The position numbers were made by a program, and so were the translations under genes. 64,000 bases of DNA from Spirochaetales bacterium (GTDB taxonomy: Bacteria > Spirochaetota > Spirochaetia > DSM-2461), in assembly GCA_003247135.1 (NCBI GenBank), contig QKAW01000033.1:86514-150513 (forward strand), in the 5' to 3' direction. Under the pieces are notes generated by a model. The model was not told the DNA's origin and searched no databases. It was given only the letters and a program-made list of their open reading frames with translations. Shown piece by piece: positions 9,867 through 19,682 of this stretch (positions are counted from its first letter, which is position 1; each line of letters opens with the position of its first letter).

Positions 9867-10620
9867 GAATTTCCTCTACTTTAGTACTGTGTTCTACAAA
9901 TTTTACAGGGTGACTAAATAGTTTATCTATAGAACATGATGTTATATCCCCAGTCGGATGAATTTTTACTTCTTTGTTTATACATATTACCTTTTTTACA
10001 TTTTCAGAAACAAAGGTTAAGTTGTGACTGATTAATATTATTGTCATCCGGTTATTTAATTTAAACAGAAGTTTGTATAGCATATTTTCTGTTGTGGCAT
10101 CTATGTTAGATGTTGGTTCATCAAGAATTAATACTTCCGGGTTTGCTGAGATGGCTCTTGCAATAAGAACTCTCTGTCTCTGACCTCCGGAAAGTTCCGA
10201 AAAGTGTCTGTTTTCAAACCCCTCCAAATCAACACTTTTTAAAGCGTTTCTGGCTGCATCTCTGTCCTGTTTGTTGTAAAATAGGGAGCCTTTCTTTAAT
10301 CGTCCCATTAAAACTACATCAATTACATTTATAGGAAATTCAAGGTCAAAATTTGTATATTGTGGTACGTATCCCACTCTTCCTCTGGCTTTTAATGGAC
10401 TTTGACCGAAGATGGAAATATAACCCTCTGTTGGTTTTAATAACCCAAGAATAAGTTTTGCCAGTGTAGATTTTCCACCACCGTTAGGGCCAATAAAACA
10501 GACAAAACTACCTCTATCTATATGAAAGTGGGCTTTGCTTATTACTTCCTCTCTGTTATATTTAAAACTTACATCCTCAATAATTATCTCGTTGTCATAT
10601 TTTGATTCAATCAATTCCAT
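9859..10620 (-). CDS. Metal ABC transporter ATP-binding protein, ZnuC family
   Basis: Walker A GPNGGGKSTLAKLI, signature LSGGQRQRVLIARA, Walker B VLILDEPTS; overlaps the permease gene. Confidence 0.88.
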   Translation of the reverse strand: MELIESKYDNEIIIEDVSFKYNREEVISKAHFHIDRGSFVCFIGPNGGGKSTLAKLILGLLKPTEGYISIFGQSPLKARGRVGYVPQYTNFDLEFPINVIDVVLMGRLKKGSLFYNKQDRDAARNALKSVDLEGFENRHFSELSGGQRQRVLIARAISANPEVLILDEPTSNIDATTENMLYKLLFKLNNRMTIILISHNLTFVSENVKKVICINKEVKIHPTGDITSCSIDKLFSHPVKFVEHSTKVEEIHE

Positions 10621-10637
10621 ACCCTTTTTATCTGATT

Positions 10638-12047
10638 CTAGAAGTTTATCACAAAACCTAAATAAAATCTAAACCCTCCCCAGATAAACTGTGGCTCGGA
10701 ATATGTAAGGTCTATTCCCTGCAGGTAACTTTGATTCTCAGTAATATCCCTGGTGGAATTTGGAACTAAACTACTATCCGTCTGTGGTTGTTCAAGTTCC
10801 TGTACATGAAAAAGAAGCTGGGATAGTTTAATATCAAGGGTTATATTCTCAAATAGCTTTCTTGTGTAGTCAACTTTTAAATCCAGTGTCTTTAAATAGT
10901 TGTAATATAGTTTTTTCTTTTCAGGCTCAGATGTAAAAATTTTTGAATAAGAGAAAAAATTCCATATATAATCAGAATAGATTTCAGTCATCTCTATAGA
11001 GTCTGAAAAATAGATATTAAAATCCCCACCAAAATTAAAGATACCAATCCTGTTATCCATCTTATAAGATGATATAATATTTATATTGTTAATAGAAAGT
11101 GCTGGTGTTACTAAATTACTAATTTTATAGAATAGGCCAGGTTTAATTCCTTGGCTGTATACTGTTAGGTTTATTGGGGAGAATTTATACTCATTATATA
11201 CTGCCTCCAACAATAAACTCCCTATTAATAATTCCCCACCGATCTTTATACCGTCGAAAACAGTTGTGTTATTTAACTTAAACAGATAATCTCTATTTAC
11301 ATTCGATTTAATATCTTTTTCACCTATATAAAATCGATATTTTTCTCCTATCAATTTAAATTGAATAAAATCAAAATCAAGGCCTAAATATCCGGAAATA
11401 TCTCCACTTGTTACCATATTATAAATTAAACTTATGTTATTAAAATCGAAATTATCCTGACTATGTGCTAAGCTGTAAACACTGGTACCAGCACCTGCTA
11501 TTAATTTATTAAATTTTAAATCTGCACTAATGGTGAGGTTTGCAGTCTCTGGTTTTAAGTTAAATTTTAAGCTATCAAACAAGTTAATTGGCAGATTAAA
11601 GTATGAATTACTAATCCTTCCATTTATACTTATTGAATCAAGAACAGGTATATTGTATCCAATATCAAAAATTAACTTATTATCAATTGTTGTGCTAAAA
11701 AACATATAGTTTTTATCATATTTAAGTCGAAAAAATGGATTATAAATATCCTGATCAAAACTTAATAAAGAGCTGTTAAAACTTAACTCTGCCAACTCCC
11801 TTGATTTTAAACCATTAATATAAAAGTGTATTAAATCTTTGCTTGCACCTAATTCTAGCAATAAATTGTCTGAATTAACCCCAAAATATAGGGAGGTTTT
11901 GTTAAACTGAATATCAGCATTTAGATCATCAGAATTATATTGCAGGGTATTTATATAGTTGTTTTCCATACCGGAATATATATTCAAGGAGAAAATAGTG
12001 GTAGAAAATGTAAAAAAAATAGAAAAAAATAGAAATTTCATGTGCAC
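10638..12047 (-). CDS. Hypothetical exported/outer-membrane-like protein
   Basis: N-terminal signal-like MKFLFFSIFFTFSTTIFSLN, beta-rich alternating sequence, C-terminal ...FRFYLGFVINF. Confidence 0.5.
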   Translation of the reverse strand: MHMKFLFFSIFFTFSTTIFSLNIYSGMENNYINTLQYNSDDLNADIQFNKTSLYFGVNSDNLLLELGASKDLIHFYINGLKSRELAELSFNSSLLSFDQDIYNPFFRLKYDKNYMFFSTTIDNKLIFDIGYNIPVLDSISINGRISNSYFNLPINLFDSLKFNLKPETANLTISADLKFNKLIAGAGTSVYSLAHSQDNFDFNNISLIYNMVTSGDISGYLGLDFDFIQFKLIGEKYRFYIGEKDIKSNVNRDYLFKLNNTTVFDGIKIGGELLIGSLLLEAVYNEYKFSPINLTVYSQGIKPGLFYKISNLVTPALSINNINIISSYKMDNRIGIFNFGGDFNIYFSDSIEMTEIYSDYIWNFFSYSKIFTSEPEKKKLYYNYLKTLDLKVDYTRKLFENITLDIKLSQLLFHVQELEQPQTDSSLVPNSTRDITENQSYLQGIDLTYSEPQFIWGGFRFYLGFVINF

Positions 12048-12051
12048 ATTA

Positions 12052-12071
12052 TATGATATTAATTTATCATA
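12052..12071. promoter_or_regulatory. Palindrome between divergent genes
   Basis: TATGATA-TTAATT-TATCATA in the 58-bp divergent gap. Confidence 0.3.
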
Positions 12072-12105
12072 ATACTACAAATTATAAATATAAAAGGAAA
12101 TAGAG

Positions 12106-14961
12106 ATGAAAAGATTTTTTAAATTGTTAAATGTATCAATTATAATCTTATTACTATTTGGTTGTAATGATTTACTGGGACCTGGTACCGATGGAGATCC
12201 TAACATTGACCCTGTAATTGATGATACCCCAACTTATGCTGATGAGGTCATAAACGAGTTTATATCCGAGATTTCTACACCAACTAGAGGAATTACTCCG
12301 GATATCGAGCGAATGAGAACAGTTATAAAAGCAGAACTAAAAGTTCAAGGATTGGAAAAATCTACATCTTTATCTGCTTTAATACCAGTTGTTGCCTCTT
12401 CTGCCCAGGTTTCTTTAAATGGTTTAGGAACTGATGATGAAAAAATTATCCTGATAAAGAAAATATCTGTTGCTTCAGTTGTTGTTGTTAGTAAAAAAGC
12501 AACTTCTGCATCAGATGAAGAGAAATCCACAATGGTTTCATCTGTTACTGAGGCAATGGTTGAAAAAATTACTAAATCCGGTATTAGTGCTGCAAAAATA
12601 GAAGAGACTACTAAAGAGACTGTATCTGCAATAATTAGTAATCTTGGTGCTGTAATTACTGAAGAAGCAACTGTTCTATCTATTGCTGCTAAAGTAACAA
12701 CTAAAGCAACAGTAGCTATTACAAAGAATACAGGTGTAGATAAAGCTATGCTTGAATCAGCTATTTCTAATTTACCTTTAGTAACATCCAAATCTCTTGA
12801 AATTGCTGTTAAAGAGGTTACAAATGAAGAGATAGATGATGATAAGAGAACACAACTCTTTAAATCAGCCTATTCCGCTGTAACAGCCTCTGTATCTACT
12901 ATTTCTACTACAACAACCTTAATTAAGAAAGAGGAAATTTCATCTCTATTAGTTAAAGTTCAGGAAGTAACATCAACGGCAATTAAGTCAGATGAATCCT
13001 TCCAGGGATTATCAAAGACTCTGGATGGAGAGATGCTTAAAGAGTCTCTAAAAGTTGTTAATAGCGATGAAGCTGCACTTGCTGCCTATAAAACCCAGTT
13101 AAGTACTTCTCAAACACTGGAAATATCAACTGGTGAGATTGAAAACGCTGAGAATGTTGCTAAACAGGAACAGGAACAGGCAAAAGAAGAGGCAAATGGA
13201 ACAGTATTTACAACAGCTGAACTTGAACAAAAAGCTTTAGCACAGCTTAAGTACAGAAACTTCTCAGGTGCTTATAACTACTTCCAGAAAGCCTATGACA
13301 ATGGGGATGCTTCAGAAAATGCAAAACTCTGGTGGGCAGTTTTAACAGTAGCTAATATCTCAACTGATTCAAAAGTTAGAACAGTAGCAAGTAATTTAGG
13401 AATTGAAAACTATCCATCAACACTAAACGAATTCTTTATAGATGATTTTTTAACTACTCAATATGTTCGTTCTTCATATGATAATAAGACTTGGAATGAT
13501 GAAACAAAACAATATGACGTTAAAACTTATTATAATTATGGAACAATGTTCAGTCATATTAAAAATCAGGAAATGTTTAATGATGTATGTTTAAGAACTG
13601 AGTTTGTTGATGGAGTGGAAGTGGCAAAATTAGATGTCCCTGCAACTCAAACAAATGCTCTTTTCTATAACCTTCAACTTAATTACCCAGAGGGATTAAA
13701 CAGTGTTTACGATTCAGTAGTAGAGGCTACATCAATTTTAGATAGTGTTGAAACAGTTTTGGCTTCAATTTCAGAAACAGCTTCTTTTAAATATACTTAT
13801 GATATGTTTTACACAGAGGTTTTAACTGAAGATTCTAATTGGCCAAAATACTTAAGTGATGATGAATCTTTTATACCTGCAGGTTTTATAGTAGGAAAAG
13901 CTGAAGTTTTAGGGGCATTATCTGTTTTAGAGCTATTTAGAAGTGTTTTATCCTATGGTCAAGCAGTATCATTAAATACAGATATTGCAGCTTATTGGAC
14001 ATTCTTTAATCCATTAAATGGATCAGCCTTTAAATTTGATCCTACTACAAAAGAGGCTGTAGGTATTAGCGAATCATTCGATTTATCAACAGTAAAAAGT
14101 CCATTTGCAGATGGCTTTTTATTTGCAAGAGATGGTGCAGATTCATATCTGGCAGAGTCAAAAGGTTACTTTAAAAAATCACTTAGCTACCTAAATCAGG
14201 CTTTTTCTATTGTAAAAAGTAGAAAAACGGATAGCCCATTTTCATTTGCTCCTTATGTTGAAAATAGTAATCCATCAACAGACAAAACAGAGCTTGGTTA
14301 TCAAATTTTTAAATTAGAGATGGGAAGACGATGGGAGGAAATTGTTACTGGATTAAATGTTGCTAAAATAATGACTGAAAAAATGATATACTCTCTGGAC
14401 AACAATTCTACAGTTTACTTCCCGGGAGATCTATTTGCCCATGTTCCTTATGACGATAATTATACTTCAACAGAGATGATTTTAAGTTACTACTCAGATG
14501 TAAATAATTGGCCAACAGCTGATAATGGAACCACCGGTTTTAATCTTGGAAAACTTTTTGTTAAACCAATTTTTGCAATAGATAATTTAATTCAGTTTAA
14601 TTCTGAAACAGCTGAACCGGCAATTTATACATCTGCAGATATGGTTGATTTTACACCGGCAACAGATTTTAATGAATCAAATACATATTTTATCAGATTT
14701 ATGGATATAACCTTTGGTGGACTAATAACTGGCTTTGATAATGGTTTTGAATCAGATAACCAGGAAAGCTTTAAATCAGAAAATTCCATGTATCTGAAAA
14801 TTCCTGACTATGCTGCATTTAGTGTTATTAAGCCAAAAGGAGATACCTATACTTCTACAGTTGATGGAACAACTTATACATCTACAGGTTCAATTTTTGG
14901 TGCAGCGGTAATGGATATGATAAATGATGACAAGTCTGATAACACTAATACAGGAGTTTAG
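12106..14961 (+). CDS. Large putative lipoprotein (951 aa)
   Basis: Lipobox LLLFGC; low-complexity Ala/Thr/Ser/Val-rich N-terminal helical region, distinct C-terminal half. Confidence 0.65.
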   Translation: MKRFFKLLNVSIIILLLFGCNDLLGPGTDGDPNIDPVIDDTPTYADEVINEFISEISTPTRGITPDIERMRTVIKAELKVQGLEKSTSLSALIPVVASSAQVSLNGLGTDDEKIILIKKISVASVVVVSKKATSASDEEKSTMVSSVTEAMVEKITKSGISAAKIEETTKETVSAIISNLGAVITEEATVLSIAAKVTTKATVAITKNTGVDKAMLESAISNLPLVTSKSLEIAVKEVTNEEIDDDKRTQLFKSAYSAVTASVSTISTTTTLIKKEEISSLLVKVQEVTSTAIKSDESFQGLSKTLDGEMLKESLKVVNSDEAALAAYKTQLSTSQTLEISTGEIENAENVAKQEQEQAKEEANGTVFTTAELEQKALAQLKYRNFSGAYNYFQKAYDNGDASENAKLWWAVLTVANISTDSKVRTVASNLGIENYPSTLNEFFIDDFLTTQYVRSSYDNKTWNDETKQYDVKTYYNYGTMFSHIKNQEMFNDVCLRTEFVDGVEVAKLDVPATQTNALFYNLQLNYPEGLNSVYDSVVEATSILDSVETVLASISETASFKYTYDMFYTEVLTEDSNWPKYLSDDESFIPAGFIVGKAEVLGALSVLELFRSVLSYGQAVSLNTDIAAYWTFFNPLNGSAFKFDPTTKEAVGISESFDLSTVKSPFADGFLFARDGADSYLAESKGYFKKSLSYLNQAFSIVKSRKTDSPFSFAPYVENSNPSTDKTELGYQIFKLEMGRRWEEIVTGLNVAKIMTEKMIYSLDNNSTVYFPGDLFAHVPYDDNYTSTEMILSYYSDVNNWPTADNGTTGFNLGKLFVKPIFAIDNLIQFNSETAEPAIYTSADMVDFTPATDFNESNTYFIRFMDITFGGLITGFDNGFESDNQESFKSENSMYLKIPDYAAFSVIKPKGDTYTSTVDGTTYTSTGSIFGAAVMDMINDDKSDNTNTGV

Positions 14962-15000
14962 AATGATTTTAGTATTTAAAAGATTTAAAGGTGGGGTAAA

Positions 15001-16725
15001 ATGAAAAAGATATTGGGTTTTATTGCATTACTATTTCTACTTTTTTCTTGTAGTTTAAATAATGTATTTGTATATAAAAAAAGCGAAATAACAGCTTTTA
15101 GTTTTACAGGAATAGAAACTGTAGCAGAAATAGATTCTTATAATAAAAAGATAATTGCATACGTTCCCTATGGAACTGATATAACATCTCTAAGTATGGA
15201 GTTTGAACAGACTGGTTTAACATTCAGTGTCCCAAGTGGTGCAAAGAATGACTTTACAAATCCTTTTGTCTTTCAAGTAACAAATTCCTATGCAAGTGTT
15301 TCAGACTGGACTGTAATAACTAAAGTAAGCAGTCAGATTCCTGTTGGTAAATGGGTGAGCGTTTCTGAGGACAAAACTATTACTTTAGATATTGCTGAAG
15401 ACGGTACATTTTCTTTCAGTGATTCCGCAAATACTACAACTGGTACATTTTCGATAAAAGGTTCTAAAGCATTTATTAAAGATGATGGTGAAGATTATTC
15501 CGGTGAATACCTATTTAGTATTACAGATGGTAAATTAAATTTCACTTATGTGATGGATAATGATTATATGAGAAAAGATTTTCTAACATCAAGTGAATGG
15601 TCATTATACAGTGAAACACCTGTTGAACCTGTAACTGGAAACACAATAACCGGAACTATAACACTTCCAGATTTGGCAGATGGTAAAAATATTTCTATTA
15701 TTATCGATACTGATACTGAAGGAGGAAATGGATCTGTTGCAGTTGGTAGTGGTACACTCTCTGGAACAACATATACATATTCAATTGATGGTGTAGCTGA
15801 TGGAAATTATTATATTTATGCAGTAGTAAATGTCGTTTCCGAAACTGGAGCACCACAAACTGGTGATTTCTTTGGTGCATATGGTATAACAAGTATTTCT
15901 GACTGGCCTCCTTCTGCACCAAATTCAGTAGTTAGTGGTTCAACAGGATCTACAAATTTCGATTTTAATCTATTTATTCCAGATTCATCTTTTTTTGGTG
16001 GCTCTGAACCAGTAACAGGAAGCTCTGTAAGTGGAACAATTACTCTGCCGTCATCAGCTTATGATGGTTATGATATTTCAGTAGCTTTAGATGAAGACTA
16101 TTATGGTGATAATGGAATGAAGACTACTTCTGGAAAGGTAACTGGTTCAACTTACAGCTATACATTTGAAAATGTGGCAGATAATAGTTACTATGTATAT
16201 GCTTATGTTTATACATCTCCTTCTACAGGACAGCCTAAAACAGGAGACCTGTTTGGTGCCAACGGAATCACTAATATGGATGCTTGGCCAGCGAATGCAA
16301 GTAAGATAATAGTATCTTCAGCAGATGTATCAGGTGTAGATTTTGTTATCACAGTAATGGATCATGATTTCCCTACAAGTGGCAGTGCTGATCCTATTAT
16401 TCAAGGGATTAGTGATGTAAATGATGCGATAAATGACCTTAATCAATCAGATCAAACCCCAGCGACTTCAACCTCGGGGTCAATAATGACATCTACTATT
16501 TCTAATTTTACAGCTTCTAACGGTTTAGTTGTTGATTATGTGCAAATACACAATGTTGCTGATGTTAATAATGTAGTATTAGTTAGCGCAACTTATACTT
16601 TTGCATCAGGAGCAGTTAATCAGGTAGTTTTTGATTCCAGTTATCAATTTGAATATTATATCAGAGACACTTCTGATATATATGTCTTTGATTCTACAAC
16701 TAATACATTTGTTAAGAAACTGTAG
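15001..16725 (+). CDS. Putative lipoprotein with two tandem ~100-aa domains
   Basis: Lipobox FLLFSC; internal repeat VTGNTITGTITLPDLADG...GDFFGAYGITSISDWP versus VTGSSVSGTITLPSSAYDG...GDLFGANGITNMDAWP. Confidence 0.65.
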   Translation: MKKILGFIALLFLLFSCSLNNVFVYKKSEITAFSFTGIETVAEIDSYNKKIIAYVPYGTDITSLSMEFEQTGLTFSVPSGAKNDFTNPFVFQVTNSYASVSDWTVITKVSSQIPVGKWVSVSEDKTITLDIAEDGTFSFSDSANTTTGTFSIKGSKAFIKDDGEDYSGEYLFSITDGKLNFTYVMDNDYMRKDFLTSSEWSLYSETPVEPVTGNTITGTITLPDLADGKNISIIIDTDTEGGNGSVAVGSGTLSGTTYTYSIDGVADGNYYIYAVVNVVSETGAPQTGDFFGAYGITSISDWPPSAPNSVVSGSTGSTNFDFNLFIPDSSFFGGSEPVTGSSVSGTITLPSSAYDGYDISVALDEDYYGDNGMKTTSGKVTGSTYSYTFENVADNSYYVYAYVYTSPSTGQPKTGDLFGANGITNMDAWPANASKIIVSSADVSGVDFVITVMDHDFPTSGSADPIIQGISDVNDAINDLNQSDQTPATSTSGSIMTSTISNFTASNGLVVDYVQIHNVADVNNVVLVSATYTFASGAVNQVVFDSSYQFEYYIRDTSDIYVFDSTTNTFVKKL

Positions 16726-17464
16726 ATAGAATTTCCTCGGGGAGTGTTTTTAGAATATATTCAGAGACACTTCTTGGGGAGCTTTTTCCAGGTAATCCAC
16801 GGGCTTTAATAAAGTTTAAATCTATTGATTTAGCAAATTTAAAGTCCTCAGTGGAGTCATTAGAGGTTACATCCAGAAATATTGAGTCCTCTGTTAAAAT
16901 TGATTTGTTAATTTTGGATAGTGAAAAGCTTTTGCTTGTGTTTATTATAATTTGTGGATGCTTGTTGTTTATATCATCAGTTACATTTGCTCCTAGTGTC
17001 TTAAGTAGTTGAGTTAGACGTTTTGCGATTCGACCTGTACCAATTATTTTGAAGATAGAGTCGTTTAACGTAAAGTCAGTTTTTTCTATAAGAATTTTTA
17101 TTATCTCTTCACAGGTTGGTATAACTGTAAGGTTTGTAAAAGCATCATTCCGGGTTATATCGTATAATCTTTCATCCTTAAAATTAAATGGCCCCCCAAT
17201 AATCTTACAATCCTTGTTTGCTTTAGATAAAAAAGAGTCTATATGAATTATATCTTCACTGTATGGAGAGTAAATAGTTGAATTATCAATAGTAAAAGGT
17301 ATGGGAACAAATATAATATCATAGCCCTTTACAACAATACCTTTACCACCAATTTTATTTAAGTAATGATTAAAACCTTCAAGCTTAACATCACAATTCA
17401 TCTCTTTTAGAGACTTATACAGATAGTAGTTTGTTAAGTCCCCGGCTAAAACTAAAATTTTCAT
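16712..17464 (-). CDS. Dipicolinate synthase subunit A (DpaA/SpoVFA)-like NAD-binding protein
   Basis: VIPTCEEIIKILIEKTDFTLNDSIFKIIGTGRIAKRLTQLLKTLGANV and FLDVTSNDSTEDFKFAKSIDLNFIKARGLPGKSSPRSVSEYIL resemble B. subtilis DpaA regions from memory (SIPTVEGTIMLAIQHTDYTIHGSQVAVLGLGRTG...; ILDLASRPGGTDFKYAE...APGLPG). Confidence 0.65.
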   Translation of the reverse strand: MKILVLAGDLTNYYLYKSLKEMNCDVKLEGFNHYLNKIGGKGIVVKGYDIIFVPIPFTIDNSTIYSPYSEDIIHIDSFLSKANKDCKIIGGPFNFKDERLYDITRNDAFTNLTVIPTCEEIIKILIEKTDFTLNDSIFKIIGTGRIAKRLTQLLKTLGANVTDDINNKHPQIIINTSKSFSLSKINKSILTEDSIFLDVTSNDSTEDFKFAKSIDLNFIKARGLPGKSSPRSVSEYILKTLPEEILSTVS

Positions 17465-17479
17465 GATGCATAATAAATG

Positions 17480-17983
17480 TTAAACCTTGGCAGGATCAAG
17501 GGAAATAGTAAATTCAGAGCCACAAATTAGCTGCTCGTATTTAACCCCGGAGACATCCAGCATCTTTCTTGAAGCTTTAAAAACATCTCCATCCCTATAT
17601 TTATCAGAAAGATAGATTATTTTCTTAATACCGCTTTGAATTATTGCTTTAGCACACTCATTACAAGGAAATAGTGCAACATATATTGTTGAGTCTTTAA
17701 TATCACTTCTTGTGGAGTTTAAAATAGCATTTAGTTCGGCGTGAACAATGTAGGGGTATTTAGTGTGTAAAAAATCACCCTCTTTTTCCCATGGGAATTC
17801 ATCATCAGAGCATCCAATAGGAAGACCGTTATAACCTATACCAATAATTTTATTATCCTTAACAATACAAGCACCAACCTGAGTGTTAGGGTCTTTACTC
17901 CTCTTTCCGGATAAAATTGCAATACCCATGAAATATTCATCCCATGAGATAAAATTTTCCCTTTTTTTCATAGCTTTTTCCAT
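17480..17983 (-). CDS. dCMP deaminase family protein
   Basis: DPNTQVGACIVKDNKIIGIGYNG, HAELNAILN, FPCNECAKAIIQSG zinc motifs. ORF-track start at 18103 is probably too far upstream; start at MEKAMKKRENFISWDEYFM preferred. Confidence 0.85.
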   Translation of the reverse strand: MEKAMKKRENFISWDEYFMGIAILSGKRSKDPNTQVGACIVKDNKIIGIGYNGLPIGCSDDEFPWEKEGDFLHTKYPYIVHAELNAILNSTRSDIKDSTIYVALFPCNECAKAIIQSGIKKIIYLSDKYRDGDVFKASRKMLDVSGVKYEQLICGSEFTISLDPAKV

Positions 17984-18033
17984 TGAATCCTCACCAATAA
18001 AAGTATAACCTATGACACAAAGGAAGGGAAGTA

Positions 18034-19668
18034 TTGAAACATTGGCAGGAATTAATAAATACCGAGAATCTGACTGAAGATGAAATAGTTCAGATCCCTT
18101 CATATAACCTCACAAACTTTTATTCAATGATACATTATTATCAGGATAATAATTGGGGTGTAGAGGCTCTACTGTCCGGAACAGGACTTTCTATCAGTGA
18201 TTTTGAAGACTTCTCCAAGTGGGTAAATCCAATACAGAATAAACAGTTAATAGAAAACCTGATTCTTAAAACACCAGTCTTTTTATCCCATAGAATATTC
18301 TATAATATTGGTTTTAAGTGTAAAAAAGAAAACTCCGTTTTAAGTACAATATTTAAATACACTCCCTTTGACTTAATAATGCTGGAGCCAAACAAAATAT
18401 CCAGGAAACTGGACAACTCCTACAAGTTTAACATAGTAAAAAAAGACGGAGACGAATATCTTCTTAAAATTGTTCCGAAGCCCTTTAAAAAAAGTATGGT
18501 TTATGGCCATGAAGTTTACGGATATTTGAGTATATTGGAAGCACTACTTGAGTTAAAAAAAATTAGGGTAAAGAACAAAAAGAGTATATGCTTTTCTGCA
18601 AACATTAAAGAAATAATTGATCAGTATTATACTAATCATGGTTTTGAAGTTTCCGAGAATAATATATTTCATAATAATGAGTTAATAGCACAAAGAAGAA
18701 CTGTTAATATTCTGGGAAGTGACTACCAGGGCTTTGAAGTAGTAAATGATTATACATATTTAGGCGAAACAATTTTTAAAAAAGGTGAATTATATAATGC
18801 ACCCTTCGATCTCTACAGTTGGAAAGTATCAAAAAGATCACTTTTTAGAGAAAAAATTCGTAATGTGCTGCTTAAAATAATGCATAAAAGTATAAGTGTT
18901 ATTGAGAAACAGCTTGAACTGAATAACAAAAAAGCACAGGATTTATTGCAGTTGACAAATGTAGTAAATATCGAAAAAAGGAACAGGGAACTACTGCTGG
19001 CAAAGATTGTCCATGAGATAAAATCTCCACTAGCCAGTATTGTTATGTTAATTGATTCACTGGATGAGGAGATACCCCAATGTTCCAATTTTATTAAAGA
19101 GGGCTTTACAATACTTGAAGATAAAAGCAATAAACTTATCAATTTTGTAGATAACGTAATGAGTTATTTTAACATAGATAACAATAATTTCGATCTAAAT
19201 ATAGAAGTTATCGATCTTGCTTTTTTAATGAGCGATGTTCTGGATAATTTTGAACATGTAAAAATATCCAGTGGAACATCATTAATATGTAAAATGATGC
19301 CGGACAAATATATTGTGAATGGTGATTATTACAGACTTCTTCAAGTCTTTCTGAATATTGTAAGTAACAGTGTAAAATTTACCAGAGATGGAGAAATTAT
19401 AGTAGAAGCAGATTTTTATGATAATTATATCTGTATTTCAATTAAAGATACCGGTTGTGGTATTAGCAGTGATAAGATAACTGATATTTTTAACATGTTT
19501 AATATACTTCAGCAGAATCCTGGACACAATCATAATGGTTTGGGTTTAGGACTTTATATTTCAAAGAATATTGTTCTTAAGCATAAAGGCTATATTGAAG
19601 TGGATTCTGAAGTTGGAACTGGTACTGAGTTTAGAATCTTTTTACCTGTTGCAGAGTGTTGTGAGTAA
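18034..19668 (+). CDS. Soluble sensor histidine kinase with long N-terminal sensor region
   Basis: HisKA LLLAKIVHEIKSPLASIVML; HATPase IKDTGCGISSDK...NGLGLGLYISKNI. Confidence 0.85.
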   Translation: MKHWQELINTENLTEDEIVQIPSYNLTNFYSMIHYYQDNNWGVEALLSGTGLSISDFEDFSKWVNPIQNKQLIENLILKTPVFLSHRIFYNIGFKCKKENSVLSTIFKYTPFDLIMLEPNKISRKLDNSYKFNIVKKDGDEYLLKIVPKPFKKSMVYGHEVYGYLSILEALLELKKIRVKNKKSICFSANIKEIIDQYYTNHGFEVSENNIFHNNELIAQRRTVNILGSDYQGFEVVNDYTYLGETIFKKGELYNAPFDLYSWKVSKRSLFREKIRNVLLKIMHKSISVIEKQLELNNKKAQDLLQLTNVVNIEKRNRELLLAKIVHEIKSPLASIVMLIDSLDEEIPQCSNFIKEGFTILEDKSNKLINFVDNVMSYFNIDNNNFDLNIEVIDLAFLMSDVLDNFEHVKISSGTSLICKMMPDKYIVNGDYYRLLQVFLNIVSNSVKFTRDGEIIVEADFYDNYICISIKDTGCGISSDKITDIFNMFNILQQNPGHNHNGLGLGLYISKNIVLKHKGYIEVDSEVGTGTEFRIFLPVAECCE

Positions 19669-19682
19669 AAAGGAGGGAGTTT

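Noticed and set aside
12345-12791. Opposite-strand ORF in the lipoprotein gene
   Set aside because: Lies fully antisense to a convincing CDS; low-complexity Val/Thr/Ala composition mirrors the sense strand.
16712-18103. A sporulation/DPA biosynthesis operon around the DpaA-like gene
   Set aside because: Neighbours are a lipoprotein (convergent) and dCMP deaminase; no dpaB or spore gene nearby, so only the single gene is flagged.
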